NCBI RefSeq assembly: GCF_002287925.1
Contig: NZ_CP016769.1
Coordinates: 992,001-1,056,000 of the forward strand
Reading direction: 5' to 3'
DNA: 64,000 bases
Source of the DNA: Candidatus Planktophila lacus
GTDB lineage: Bacteria > Actinomycetota > Actinomycetes > Nanopelagicales > Nanopelagicaceae
Shown here: piece by piece, positions 1 through 8,387 of the stretch
Layout: each line of letters starts with the position of its first letter
Position numbering within the stretch: position 1 is the stretch's first letter
Notes under the pieces: model-generated
Seen by the model: only the letters and a program-made list of their open reading frames with translations
What the model was told of the DNA's origin: nothing
Databases searched by the model: none
Made by a program: the position numbers and the translations under genes

Positions 1-192
1 AATATCGTATTTGGAATGGTTGTTGAAGTTCTTCCGGCGGCTTTTGGCTTAGTTGCGGCGCTAGTTAACGGCGCTGAAATTATTGAGAGCGTTGTAGCAA
101 GTGCAATTGAAAGTGTGACAACTACTGACATCCGTTTGCGATTCATGGAACCTCCGGGCCCACTTCGACGAATTGGTTATGGAAAAGTGTGA
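1..192 (+). CDS. 3' end of an unidentified gene (5' end outside window)
   Basis: Frame 1 is open from the first base to a TGA at 190-192 and gives 63 residues. The segment has a hydrophobic stretch near its start (VVEVLPAAFGLVAALVNG) and ends in a Pro/Arg-rich tail (MEPPGPLRRIGYGKV). I do not recognise the family. No gene on either strand overlaps it and the composition looks coding. The next gene starts 209 nt downstream, so it is probably the last gene of its transcript. Confidence 0.5.
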   Translation, partial: NIVFGMVVEVLPAAFGLVAALVNGAEIIESVVASAIESVTTTDIRLRFMEPPGPLRRIGYGKV

Positions 193-401
193 ACTCGGAA
201 ATCAAGCCGGCGAAGAGGGCTTTCCCTGAGTTTTCTCTTAGAGCCAGTAGGAGAATCCCCGCTTGCAAGCGTGGCCAGAATCCAAAAAACTCCCACGGGT
301 CTCACAGGATCTAGGGGTACTTTCTTGAGAAATAGGGAGTTATCTACGAGTAGTCGATAACGAGGGTTTCGACAAAGTGCAAAACGGGATGAAAGGTAGA
401 C
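193..401. other. Intergenic region with two small palindromes
   Basis: No convincing gene is present. Two inverted repeats are visible: a perfect 12-bp palindrome CGCTTGCAAGCG at 260-271, and GTTATC (339-344) matched by GATAAC (356-361). The second lies about 40-60 nt before the next start codon, where a promoter or operator would be expected. No T-tract terminator follows the upstream gene. Confidence 0.35.
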
Positions 402-1109
402 ATGCAAATGTCATCAAAGAAAAATGTGATCGCAATTGCGGTTACGACTGTTGCTCTAACTGTGGGCAGCATCGGAATCGGACATGCGACATCAAAAGTT
501 AAGTCAGTCTCAACTAAGGTAACTCGCACTTCTTCAACAGGAGTTGCAAATCCAATGGCGAAGACTGGTGGACCAGAAGAAGCAGTTGCTTCAGTCCTTT
601 CTGCACTAGTAACTAAGGGAACAATTACACAAGCGCAAGCAGATGCAATCAAAACTGCGTTCGCCGCAGCTGCACCAGTTCGTGGAATTGATAAGCCAGG
701 TAAAGGTATGGGTCTTCTTGGGGAAGATCGTGCCGCTGCCGAAGCATTGATTTCAAAAACAATTGGTGTTGATACGGCAACAATTCGTACTCGTATTGCA
801 GCAGGTGAATCACTTGGTGCAATCGCAGGTGCAAAGCGAGCAGAGTTAATAACTGTTCTTGTTGCGGAAGCAACTAAGCGTATCGATGCTGCTGTTACAG
901 CAGGAAAGATGACTGCAGCGCAGGCAACATCGCATAAGGCCGGTCTTACCGCACATGTAACTGCCGAAGTTGATCAAGTCGGCGGAAAGCGTGGTCCAGG
1001 AATGGGCGGTAAGGAAGGCAAGCACGACCGAGGACATGGTGGACCAGGAAAGGGCGGCATGGGGGCTGCTCCAAAAATTCCTGCACCATCAGCAACACCT
1101 TCAGCGTAG
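402..1109 (+). CDS. Secreted Ala-rich protein with Gly/Lys-rich tail
   Basis: The product has 235 residues. The N-terminus is a typical Sec signal peptide: a Ser/Lys start, a hydrophobic core around residues 8-28 (IAIAVTTVALTVGSIGIG) and a GHA-TS cleavage-like site near residue 30. The mature part contains short related units such as VTKGTITQAQADAI and VTAGKMTAAQATSHK, separated by a helix with GVDTATIRTRIAAGESLGAI. Such units occur in small actinobacterial exported proteins of unknown role. The last 45 residues are rich in Gly, Lys and His and end in Pro/Ala/Ser. A GAAAGG ribosome-binding site at 391-396 serves ATG 402; an in-frame ATG at 408 is an alternative. It is followed by a strong terminator and is probably monocistronic. 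The function is unknown; a cell-wall associated role is a guess. Confidence 0.75.
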   Translation: MQMSSKKNVIAIAVTTVALTVGSIGIGHATSKVKSVSTKVTRTSSTGVANPMAKTGGPEEAVASVLSALVTKGTITQAQADAIKTAFAAAAPVRGIDKPGKGMGLLGEDRAAAEALISKTIGVDTATIRTRIAAGESLGAIAGAKRAELITVLVAEATKRIDAAVTAGKMTAAQATSHKAGLTAHVTAEVDQVGGKRGPGMGGKEGKHDRGHGGPGKGGMGAAPKIPAPSATPSA

Positions 1110-1161
1110 TTTTTTCAAAAGCACTGAAGTAACAACTTCATATCTCCTCCTAAGGTAAGAA

Positions 1162-1200
1162 AAACCCGTCGCGAATTCTCCTTCGCGGCGGGTTTTTTCT
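1162..1200 (+). terminator. Rho-independent terminator after the secreted protein gene
   Basis: A 14-bp stem (1162-1175 with 1182-1195, one G-U pair) has a 6-nt loop and is followed by a T-rich run at 1192-1199. It lies 52 nt after the upstream stop codon. It is the clearest intrinsic terminator in the window; most other gene ends here have none. Confidence 0.9.
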
Positions 1201-1252
1201 TTGGGTTGAGTTGCTAATCAATAATCAATTAAGCCCATGAGAGACTTCGCAT

Positions 1253-1705
1253 ATGCGCTTACATATTGGTAGTGATCATGCAGGTCTTGAGTTAAAGAAT
1301 GAACTCCTTGCCCACTTAGTAAATAACGGGCACGACGTTACCGACCATGGCCCGTACGAATATGACGCCTTAGATGACTATCCAGATTTCTGTATCCCGG
1401 CTGCTCAAGCAGTTGCTAAAGATGCAACATCACTTGGCATTGTCATTGGCGGATCTGGCAATGGAGAACAAATCTCTGCAAATAAAGTTAAGGGCGTCCG
1501 TGCGGTGCTGGCATGGAATATCGAAACTGCGAAATTAGGTAAAGAACATAACAACGCCAATGTTGTCTCTGTCGGTGGCCGCATGCATTCAATTGAAGAG
1601 TGCAAAGCGATTATCGATGCCTTTATCGCCACACCGTTTAGCAATGACGAACGCCATATACGCCGGATAGAAAAGATCGCTAAGTTCGAAAGAGAAAATC
1701 AGTAA
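1253..1705 (+). CDS. rpiB: Ribose-5-phosphate isomerase B
   Basis: A 150-residue RpiB/LacAB-family isomerase, the usual length for actinobacterial RpiB. It interconverts ribose-5-phosphate and ribulose-5-phosphate in the cytosolic pentose phosphate pathway. The start has the family motif IGSDHAGLELK. The phosphate/active-site loop reads GGSGNGEQISANKVKG with Glu72; actinobacterial enzymes use this Glu where others use Cys. EHNNANVVSVGGR matches the conserved C-terminal half. ATG 1253 fits the family N-terminus; GAGAG at 1239-1243 is a modest RBS. The last 26 nt overlap the 3' end of the convergent trmB gene. Confidence 0.95.
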   Translation: MRLHIGSDHAGLELKNELLAHLVNNGHDVTDHGPYEYDALDDYPDFCIPAAQAVAKDATSLGIVIGGSGNGEQISANKVKGVRAVLAWNIETAKLGKEHNNANVVSVGGRMHSIEECKAIIDAFIATPFSNDERHIRRIEKIAKFERENQ

Positions 1706-2336
1706 CTCTGTGATCTTTCGTTAAACCTTGTCCTTCAAAGCGCGTTAGGGGACGAGACTCTGGTCGATCAATAACTCCCCCGGTAAATTGCTTTGTTTCA
1801 TTAAATTGCTCAGTAATCCATTCGGCATACGGAAACCAGTCAGTTGCAATATGTAGATACCCACCAGGCTTTAACTTCCTTGCGACTTCGCTGATAAATC
1901 GTTGATTGATGATGCGGCGTTTATTGTGGCGCTTCTTTGGCCAAGGATCTGGGAAGTAAAGATGTACTCCATCAAGTGCGCCATCAGAGATCATGAAGTG
2001 AAAAACCTCAAAGACATCGCGTTCGATTAACTTCACATTTGTTAATTCATATTCATTTAACTTCGCCATTAGCTTTCCAACACCTGGCATATGCACTTCA
2101 ACGCCCAAGTAATTAACATCTGGATTTGCTTTGGCTATCTGCCATGTGGCCTCCCCCATGCCGTAACCAATTTCCATTACTACGGGTTGGGCTTTTGCGA
2201 AAGAGGTAGATAGATCCAATAAAGACTCTTGGAACTCAATACCGAATTTGGCCCACAAAGTATCGCGCGCTATTTGCTGGGCAGGGGTGATCCTCACGCC
2301 GCGTAAGCGATAACTTCTATTGGTAACTGGTTCCAC
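1680..2336 (-). CDS. trmB: tRNA (guanine-N7-)-methyltransferase
   Basis: A 218-residue class I SAM methyltransferase of the TrmB family, which makes m7G46 in the variable loop of tRNAs. The SAM-binding motif MEIGYGMGEATW lies near residues 54-65. The TrmB signature follows as YLGVEVHMPGVG and then LYFPDPWPKKRHNKRR, the PDPWPKxRHxKRR element being diagnostic. The start appears to be GTG at 2336, preceded by AAAGAG on the minus strand with 7-nt spacing. It is divergent from pepN and convergent with rpiB, overlapping the rpiB end by 26 nt, so both 3' ends are antisense to each other. Confidence 0.95.
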   Translation of the reverse strand: MEPVTNRSYRLRGVRITPAQQIARDTLWAKFGIEFQESLLDLSTSFAKAQPVVMEIGYGMGEATWQIAKANPDVNYLGVEVHMPGVGKLMAKLNEYELTNVKLIERDVFEVFHFMISDGALDGVHLYFPDPWPKKRHNKRRIINQRFISEVARKLKPGGYLHIATDWFPYAEWITEQFNETKQFTGGVIDRPESRPLTRFEGQGLTKDHRVTDFLFRT

Positions 2337-2404
2337 AGCACAACTCTTTCATGATTAGACTTGCGAGAGCAAAACGGTCCGTTAAGCATCTAAAGGAGTT
2401 TTAC

Positions 2405-4948
2405 GTGTCAGGCACAAATATCACGCAGATTGAAGCAGCCCAACGTTCTGAAGTTATCAAGGTTTCGAGTTACAAAATCGATCTTGATCTAACAACTGGT
2501 GCAGAGACTTTCTTGGTCAAGACAACAGTTAACTTCGCTGGGCTAAAACCTGGTGCAACTACCTTTATCGACTGCGTTGGTAAGCGCGTAATTAGTGCAA
2601 AGCTAAATGGTGCCGACTTCGATCCAAAGTTCGATGGCGAAACCGTCTTCTTGCCCGCGTTAGCTGCAGAGAACGTCCTAGAGATTGAACATGAGGGTAT
2701 CTACTCAAACTCCGGCGAAGGTTTACACCGTTTCGTAGATCCTGCTGATAATGAGGTCTATCTGTACACACAGTTTGAAACCGGCGATGCGCGTCGTATG
2801 TATGCCTGCTTTGACCAACCTGATCAAAAGGCGACATTTACTATCAGCACAATTACGCCAAAGCATTGGGAAGTAATCTCGAACTACGGCATCGAAGCCA
2901 CAAAGGATGTTGATGGCGATCGTAAGCACATTCAATTTGCTACATCACAGGTAATTTCGACATACGTCACAGCAATTGTTGCTGGTGCGTATAAATCAGT
3001 TCATGACGAATACAAGGGTGAGAAGACAATTCCGCTTGGTATCTACGCCCGCAAATCTTTCTTCCAGCACGTTGATGCTGAAAATATCTTCGAAGTAACC
3101 AAGCAAGGCTTTGCCTACTTTGAAAAGACTTTTGGTCTGGCTTACCCATTCGGTAAGTACGACCAGATCGCCGTTGCCGAATACAACTGGGGCGCGATGG
3201 AGAACGTCGGCTGCGTAACTTTCCACGAAGATGTTTTGATCTTCCGCAGCAAGGTAACCGAACGCAACTACATCAGTCGCGCGACAACGATCCACCATGA
3301 AATGGCACATATGTGGTTTGGTGACTTGGTCACAATGAAGTGGTGGCAAGACTTGTGGCTCAATGAATCTTTCGCTGAGTGGGCTTCTTACATGTCCGTT
3401 AGCGAATCAACTCAGTACAAGCACGCTTGGACAGAATTTAACTCAGTCCGCAAGAACTGGGCATACCGCGTGGATCAGATGACATCTACCCACCCAATCG
3501 CAGTTGAGATGGAAGATCTCGATGCAGTTCGCACAAACTTTGACGGTATTTCATATGCCAAGGGCGCATCAGTGCTGCAGCAACTTGTCGCACACGTTGG
3601 TCGCGATAACTTCATCGCTGGATTGCGTAAGTACTTTGCAAAGCATGCTTATAAGAACACTGAATTAAGTGATCTAATCACCGAACTCGAAGCAGCATGC
3701 GGAAAAGATTTAACTGCTTGGGTTAATACCTGGCTACGTACCGCTGGCGTAAACACCCTTCGCCCAGTAATCAACCTAGATGCCGATAAATACGCATCTG
3801 TTTCAGTGAAGCAAGAAGTTCCTCCGCTACCTCTTGGCTCGAAGGAACTTCGCCCACACCGTTTATACGTTGGTCTCTTTGATGTGAAGGGCGATGCACT
3901 TGTGCGCCGCGAAAGCATTGAGGTAGATATCGCAGGACAGTTAACAGAAATTAAGGAACTAGCAGGCAAGAATGCTGCAGATCTATTGCTCATTAACGAC
4001 CACGATCAGACCTACGCCAAGCTTCGCTTCGACGATCGCTCGGTTGAGACCATGAAGAAATACCTTGGTCAGTTAGATGACTCACTTGCCCGCGGACTTA
4101 TCTGGGCATCACTTTGGGATTCAACTCGCGATGGCGAGCTTCCTGCAAGTGATTACATCACCATTGCACTTAACGCGCTAAAGGGTGAATCAGATATCTC
4201 GATGATCACGGCAACATTTATGCAGATTGATACCGCTATCTGGGCATACGTTGCACCAAAGAACCGCGAAGCAATTCGCCTTGCTGTTGCAAACGCAGCC
4301 GAAGCTTTACTTGATGGCGCAAAGCCAGGTAGCGATCACCAACTTCAATATGCACGTGCATTCGCAAATAACGCCGTTACACCTGCGCAATTCGATCGCT
4401 TAAAGGCGATGCTAGATGGTGCAGTTAACGGCTTAACCGTTGATGCCGAACTTCGCTGGTACATCTTTATCTGCGGAGTAAAGCGTGGAGTATTTGGCCC
4501 AACCGAAATCGCAGCCGAAGGCGATCGCGATAAGACCGCTCACGGTAAGCAGTACGTTGCCTACGCTCATGCTGCGATTCCAACTCGCGAGGCAAAGGTT
4601 GCCGCATTTAAATCAATCACAACCGATGATTTAAGCAACACGATCCACTCTTATAAGTGCCGTGGCTTTAACGAGAATATCCATTGCGATCTTCTTGAAG
4701 CATTTGTTGATGATTACTTTGATGCCATCTTGAAAGTCTGGGAGACCAAGGGCTTTGAGATCGCCGAGACAACTGCAACGCTGACTTTCCCAACTTGGGC
4801 AATTAGTGAAGGAACTGTCACAAAGGCTCAGCACTGGCTAGATGTCACGGGCAAAGATGCATCACATGCTCTGCGTCGTTCAGTGACCGAAGGTCGCGAT
4901 GCAATGACTCGTGCGCTTAAAGCGCGCGCTGTTGACGCTACTCGATAG
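2405..4948 (+). CDS. pepN: Aminopeptidase N (M1 family zinc peptidase)
   Basis: Cytosolic zinc aminopeptidase that removes N-terminal residues from peptides during protein turnover. I place the start at GTG 2405, not the upstream ATG 2351, because a perfect AAAGGAG (2392-2398) stands 6 nt before it; this gives 847 residues. The substrate-anchoring GAMEN motif is at 263-267. The zinc site HEMAH is at 298-302 and the third ligand Glu is in NESFAEW (Glu321), exactly the HExxH-x18-E spacing of M1 enzymes. The C-terminal half matches the ERAP1-like helical domain region of actinobacterial PepN. The 3' end overlaps the convergent small membrane gene by 11 nt. Confidence 0.97.
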   Translation: MSGTNITQIEAAQRSEVIKVSSYKIDLDLTTGAETFLVKTTVNFAGLKPGATTFIDCVGKRVISAKLNGADFDPKFDGETVFLPALAAENVLEIEHEGIYSNSGEGLHRFVDPADNEVYLYTQFETGDARRMYACFDQPDQKATFTISTITPKHWEVISNYGIEATKDVDGDRKHIQFATSQVISTYVTAIVAGAYKSVHDEYKGEKTIPLGIYARKSFFQHVDAENIFEVTKQGFAYFEKTFGLAYPFGKYDQIAVAEYNWGAMENVGCVTFHEDVLIFRSKVTERNYISRATTIHHEMAHMWFGDLVTMKWWQDLWLNESFAEWASYMSVSESTQYKHAWTEFNSVRKNWAYRVDQMTSTHPIAVEMEDLDAVRTNFDGISYAKGASVLQQLVAHVGRDNFIAGLRKYFAKHAYKNTELSDLITELEAACGKDLTAWVNTWLRTAGVNTLRPVINLDADKYASVSVKQEVPPLPLGSKELRPHRLYVGLFDVKGDALVRRESIEVDIAGQLTEIKELAGKNAADLLLINDHDQTYAKLRFDDRSVETMKKYLGQLDDSLARGLIWASLWDSTRDGELPASDYITIALNALKGESDISMITATFMQIDTAIWAYVAPKNREAIRLAVANAAEALLDGAKPGSDHQLQYARAFANNAVTPAQFDRLKAMLDGAVNGLTVDAELRWYIFICGVKRGVFGPTEIAAEGDRDKTAHGKQYVAYAHAAIPTREAKVAAFKSITTDDLSNTIHSYKCRGFNENIHCDLLEAFVDDYFDAILKVWETKGFEIAETTATLTFPTWAISEGTVTKAQHWLDVTGKDASHALRRSVTEGRDAMTRALKARAVDATR

Positions 4949-5156
4949 AGGTTATTGCTGAAGCTGAATTCTTTGACTTCTTGCGATCGCCAGTTAGTGC
5001 GTAAGTAATAACTGCGATCAAAAGAAAGAGCGCTGTTGGCGCTGCGAAAAAGTAAGCGAAAGTTTCGACTGCGCTTAAGCCTTCGCCGGCTACGGTGCCA
5101 TCTTCTTGGTTATCTAACTTCAAGAAATTAATTGCGGATGCAAGATGAATCATCAT
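4938..5156 (-). CDS. Small single-pass membrane protein
   Basis: A 72-residue protein starting MMIHLASAIN, with one clear transmembrane segment (about residues 35-55, rich in Phe, Ala, Leu, Ile) and a basic, Ser-rich tail (DRKKSKNSASA) that should lie in the cytoplasm. A longer frame extends upstream through the HNH gene, but ATG 5156 is the first start outside it. A TAGACT box at 5164-5169 lies 7 nt before that ATG, as expected for a leaderless transcript. It sits between pepN and the HNH gene; the same place in mycobacteria also has a conserved unknown gene. The function is unknown. Confidence 0.6.
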   Translation of the reverse strand: MMIHLASAINFLKLDNQEDGTVAGEGLSAVETFAYFFAAPTALFLLIAVITYALTGDRKKSKNSASAITSIE

Positions 5157-5163
5157 GGGCGTA

Positions 5164-5169
5164 AGTCTA
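5164..5169 (-). promoter_or_regulatory. -10 box for leaderless small membrane gene
   Basis: TAGACT on the minus strand fits the actinobacterial TAnnnT -10 consensus and ends 7 nt before ATG 5156, so transcription would start at or next to the start codon. No ribosome-binding site is present. The call rests on motif and spacing only. Confidence 0.4.
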
Positions 5170-5175
5170 AGCGAA

Positions 5176-5691
5176 TTAAGCGGTAGCTGCTGCCACGCCA
5201 AATGGCGCAAGGTATGGAAGCCAACGCGTATCTGTGCGACCGGTGCCGAGAATTCTCCAGGCGGCACCAACTGGTTCGCGAGGAAGTGAGCGAAGTCTCC
5301 AACCTAATTCTTTCAGCGGCTTATCAGCTTTTAAGTGGTTGCACTTATGGCAAGCAGAGACAACATTTTCCCAGTTGTGACCACCGCCACGAGAGCGCGG
5401 AATCACGTGATCGATCGAAGTCGCAGGTGCGCTGCAGTAAACGCAACGCCCACCATCACGTGCAAATATCGCACGCCGTGAAAGTGGAACAGCATGGCGA
5501 TAAGGAATCTTCACAAATTTATTTAAGCGAATAACAGATGGGAGTTCGATCTGGCCTTGCGAGAAATGTAAAACGCTGCCTGATGCTTCAACCATAGTTG
5601 CGCGAGTGTTGAGAACTAAGAGCAGCGCACGGCGTTCTGTAACAACACCTAGTGGTTCATAGGTGGCGTTTAGAACTAGCGAACGAGACAT
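5176..5691 (-). CDS. HNH endonuclease family protein
   Basis: A 171-residue protein with the start taken at ATG 5691 (MSRSLVLNATYEPLG), the conserved N-terminus of the actinobacterial HNH family found next to pepN and the globin gene. A GGGGTAG purine run precedes it. The HNH core is complete: CVYC at 83-86, SIDHVIPRSRGG at 92-103 with the metal/catalytic Asp-His, then NVVSACHKCNHLKADK with the second CxxC, forming a zinc-stabilised beta-beta-alpha fold. The biological substrate of this widespread family is not known. The gene is kept in the same syntenic place as mycobacterial Rv2469c (from memory). Confidence 0.85.
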   Translation of the reverse strand: MSRSLVLNATYEPLGVVTERRALLLVLNTRATMVEASGSVLHFSQGQIELPSVIRLNKFVKIPYRHAVPLSRRAIFARDGGRCVYCSAPATSIDHVIPRSRGGGHNWENVVSACHKCNHLKADKPLKELGWRLRSLPREPVGAAWRILGTGRTDTRWLPYLAPFGVAAATA

Positions 5692-5798
5692 GGCTACCCC
5701 AGTTAATTCAGGCGCGTGGCTCGCGCCGATTGGTTTATCTTGCACTAATTTGGCGCGGATCGGGGTATTTGTAGGTCAATTTTAGGTAAAGAATTAGT

Positions 5799-5804
5799 TA
5801 GAGT
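5799..5804 (+). promoter_or_regulatory. -10 box for leaderless mscS-like gene
   Basis: TAGAGT matches TAnnnT and ends 7 nt before ATG 5812. No ribosome-binding site lies before this start, which supports a leaderless mRNA. Confidence 0.4.
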
Positions 5805-5811
5805 TTGCGTT

Positions 5812-6357
5812 ATGAGCGAGCAGACCCGCAATATCTTGGAATGGCTAAGCGGCGCCCCGCTTCGCGTCTTTAGCGTCCTGGTGGCGGCTTGGATCGCCCA
5901 AAGCATCGGCCACCGTGCAATCGTGAGAGCCGTTAACAAACTTGCGACCGCCGATTTAAAGCCAGGTCCAGGTTTTGCAAAACGCCAATCTGAGCGCGCC
6001 CGAACAACTGGTTCAGTACTCACTTCAATATTGAAAGCGGCGGTTTGGATCATTGCGATCGCCATGATCCTGGGCGAATTCGGATTTAACTTAGGCCCGG
6101 TAATTGCATCTGCAGGCGTCATCGGCGTTGCTATTGGTCTTGGTGCGCAAACACTAGTTCGCGATATCTTGTCAGGAATCTTTATGTTGATTGAAGATCA
6201 ATATGGTGTTGGAGATCAGATCACAACTTTGGAGATTGAAGGCGTTGTTGAAAAGGTTGGCCTGCGCATCACAACGATTCGCGATAAAAAAGGCGTGCTT
6301 TGGTATGTGCGAAATGGTGAAATTTTAGTTATAGGGAATGCGTCTCAGAAGCATTAA
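5812..6357 (+). CDS. Small MscS-family mechanosensitive channel
   Basis: A 181-residue inner-membrane channel of the MscS family, expected to vent solutes on hypo-osmotic shock. The first hydrophobic segment spans about residues 15-32 and the second about 68-86. The pore-lining TM3 signature follows as GVIGVAIGLGAQTLVRD and DILSGIFMLIEDQYGVGD, and then the start of the beta domain (EIEGVVEKVGLRITTIRD). It stops soon after the beta domain, so the large C-terminal cytoplasmic cage of E. coli MscS (286 residues) is mostly missing. Short forms like this are common in Actinobacteria. The 3' end overlaps the convergent globin gene by 29 nt. Confidence 0.88.
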   Translation: MSEQTRNILEWLSGAPLRVFSVLVAAWIAQSIGHRAIVRAVNKLATADLKPGPGFAKRQSERARTTGSVLTSILKAAVWIIAIAMILGEFGFNLGPVIASAGVIGVAIGLGAQTLVRDILSGIFMLIEDQYGVGDQITTLEIEGVVEKVGLRITTIRDKKGVLWYVRNGEILVIGNASQKH

Positions 6358-6715
6358 CCATGCCATGCGCTGCCATCTCTAAATATTCGCGCAGCTGCAC
6401 GCGATGAATCTCTGACATCTCCATACCTTCAAGTGCGCCCATCGCACAATTAAGCCAAGCATCGCGCGCTGCTAAATCAATATGAAATCCGGCATGGCGC
6501 ATACGTAGTCTTGGGTGTCCACGTTCATCAGAGTAAGTGGTTGGTCCACCCCAATATTGTTCTAAAAACATCTTTAGGCGAAGCGCTGCGCCATGCATAT
6601 CTTTCTCGGGATACATGGGGCGCAAAATAGGATCTGTCGCGACTCGGGCGTAAAACTGCGAAACGAAGTCGTTGAAGAAAGGCTCTCCCCCAACTTCTTC
6701 GTAAAAGGTCGTCAT
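6329..6715 (-). CDS. glbO: Group II truncated haemoglobin (trHbO)
   Basis: A 128-residue 2-on-2 globin. In the trHbO numbering all diagnostic residues are visible: Tyr22 (B10) in QFYARV, Tyr35 (CD1) in RPMYPE, proximal His74 (F8) in RMRHAGF, and Trp87 (G8) in DAWLNC. Group II globins bind O2 tightly and are linked to peroxide/NO chemistry or oxygen delivery to the membrane. The gene overlaps the upstream MFS gene by 4 nt (ATGA), so it is translationally coupled as the last gene of the ettA-thioesterase-MFS-glbO operon. Confidence 0.95.
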   Translation of the reverse strand: MTTFYEEVGGEPFFNDFVSQFYARVATDPILRPMYPEKDMHGAALRLKMFLEQYWGGPTTYSDERGHPRLRMRHAGFHIDLAARDAWLNCAMGALEGMEMSEIHRVQLREYLEMAAHGMVNASETHSL

Positions 6716-7980
6716 GTTCGCAAGACCTTATCGTCAACACCTTTGGCGATCTGCAAAACGAAGTATGCGGTGATGATGCACATTGCACCGCTTATGTAGA
6801 AGGCAACTGCATAATCACCAAGCTGAACGCGCAAGATGGCGGCGCCGAAGGCAGCGATTGCTCCGCCAATTTGATGGCCTGTGAAAACCCAGCCGTAGAC
6901 GATGCTGGCTCGTTCCGGTCCAAGGATTGCGCGGCAGAGCATTATTGTTGGTGGAACCGTCGCAACCCAATCAAGTCCGTAGAAGATAACAAAGACCAAG
7001 GTTGATGCATGAATGTCCGAGAATAAAATTGAAGGCAAAAGGAATAAAGAAAGCCCTCTTGTTCCGAAATAGAAGAAGAGTAGCTTTCTCGGGTCGTAAC
7101 GATCAGTTAGCCAGCCACTGAAAACAGTTCCAATGACATCAAAAATTCCAACCATTGCAAGTAGCGAAGCAGCAAGTGTTGTTGGCATTCCGTGATCGTG
7201 CGCTGCAGGAATAAAATGCGTACCAATCAGACCGCTAGTGGAAAGTCCACAGACAAAGAATGACCCGTACAAATACCAGAAATCTTTCTTTTTAGCACTC
7301 TGCTTCAAAGTATCGATTGCTAGCGCGCCGGCACTTAACTCGCTCTTTACTGGTGGCTGCCAATCCGAATCGGCCCCGTATGGAAGGAGGCCAACTTCAG
7401 CGGGGCTCTCGCGCAAGAAGAAAAATATAAAAGGAACAACCAAGATTGCAAATGACGAGACTGTTATTGAGACGCTCTTCCAGCCATAAGTATTAGCAAG
7501 ATGTGAAAGTCCAGGTAAGAAAATTAACTGGCCGGTTGCAGAAGCTGCGGTAAGGACTCCGGTTACTAATCCTCGTTTAGCGACGAACCAGCGGTTTGCA
7601 ACTGTTGCGGCAAAGACCAACGCCATTGAACCGGTGCCAACGCCGACGATGACTCCCCAAGTAGCAATTAGCTGCCACGGCGCATGAATGAATATGGTGA
7701 GAAAGGCGCCAATTGAAATAGTTGTTAGCGCCGACATTACGACTCGTCGAATTCCAAACTTCTCCATAAGGGCTGCTGCAAAGGGTGACATCAGCCCAAA
7801 GAGAAGAACGTTTATCGCAACCGCTAAAGAAATATCTGAACGAGACCAGCCAAAGGCATCTTCAAGCGGAACGATTAGGACTGATGGCGCTGATCTAAAC
7901 CCAGCCGTTGCCATAAGCGTTGCAAAGGTAACTGCAACGGCGATCCAGCCTGGGTGAATGCGGCGCGAAACTGGAGCCAC
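6712..7980 (-). CDS. MFS transporter (monocarboxylate/oxalate-carrier-like)
   Basis: A 422-residue major facilitator protein with about 12 hydrophobic segments. It has MFS loop features such as EKFGIRRVV after TM2 and DRYDPRKLL in the corresponding place of the second half, and an AATVANRWFVAKRGLVTG segment typical of the monocarboxylate/oxalate-formate branch. The start is a GTG that shares one base with the thioesterase stop (TAGTG), so translation is coupled. The substrate cannot be read from sequence; an organic anion is the best guess from subfamily resemblance. Confidence 0.85.
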   Translation of the reverse strand: MAPVSRRIHPGWIAVAVTFATLMATAGFRSAPSVLIVPLEDAFGWSRSDISLAVAINVLLFGLMSPFAAALMEKFGIRRVVMSALTTISIGAFLTIFIHAPWQLIATWGVIVGVGTGSMALVFAATVANRWFVAKRGLVTGVLTAASATGQLIFLPGLSHLANTYGWKSVSITVSSFAILVVPFIFFFLRESPAEVGLLPYGADSDWQPPVKSELSAGALAIDTLKQSAKKKDFWYLYGSFFVCGLSTSGLIGTHFIPAAHDHGMPTTLAASLLAMVGIFDVIGTVFSGWLTDRYDPRKLLFFYFGTRGLSLFLLPSILFSDIHASTLVFVIFYGLDWVATVPPTIMLCRAILGPERASIVYGWVFTGHQIGGAIAAFGAAILRVQLGDYAVAFYISGAMCIITAYFVLQIAKGVDDKVLRT

Positions 7981-8387
7981 TAATTACTCTCTTGATAACG
8001 TGAGAGGAATTCTCGCTCCGCATCGGTTAGCGGCCGTGACTTCTTGGTCTCCATTGAAACAGCAACTTGCACAGTTTTAATCTTTGCAAATACTTTGCCG
8101 CCGTCAGAGATTGTGTAGAGAAGAACAAACGAGGTGTTTCCGATTTTCTCAACAGTTATCTCTACATCCACAAACCGACCGCCTTCGTATATCGGTTCAA
8201 CGAAATCAACTTCAGCGCGTGCAACAACCATCTCGATTAAAGAGGACTCTCGCATGGCTGCTGCGAATTCTTCAGTTGACCAGATAAAGCGCGCCTCTTG
8301 AGCAAAGGTTAAATACTTAGCGTTATTGACATGCCCCATGGCATCAAGGTCATCCCAACGAACAAATTGCTTATTGATGTATTTCAT
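7980..8387 (-). CDS. Acyl-CoA thioesterase, hotdog 4HBT family
   Basis: A 135-residue single hotdog domain. The N-terminal FVRWDDLDAMGHVNNAKYL is the classic YbgC/4-hydroxybenzoyl-CoA thioesterase motif, with the likely catalytic Asp15. It should hydrolyse acyl-CoA or a related thioester in the cytosol; the chain specificity is unknown. The start ATG overlaps the ettA stop by one base (TAATG) and the stop overlaps the MFS start, so it lies inside a tightly coupled operon. Mycobacteria keep a thioesterase of this type next to the EttA gene as well. Confidence 0.9.
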   Translation of the reverse strand: MKYINKQFVRWDDLDAMGHVNNAKYLTFAQEARFIWSTEEFAAAMRESSLIEMVVARAEVDFVEPIYEGGRFVDVEITVEKIGNTSFVLLYTISDGGKVFAKIKTVQVAVSMETKKSRPLTDAEREFLSRYQESN

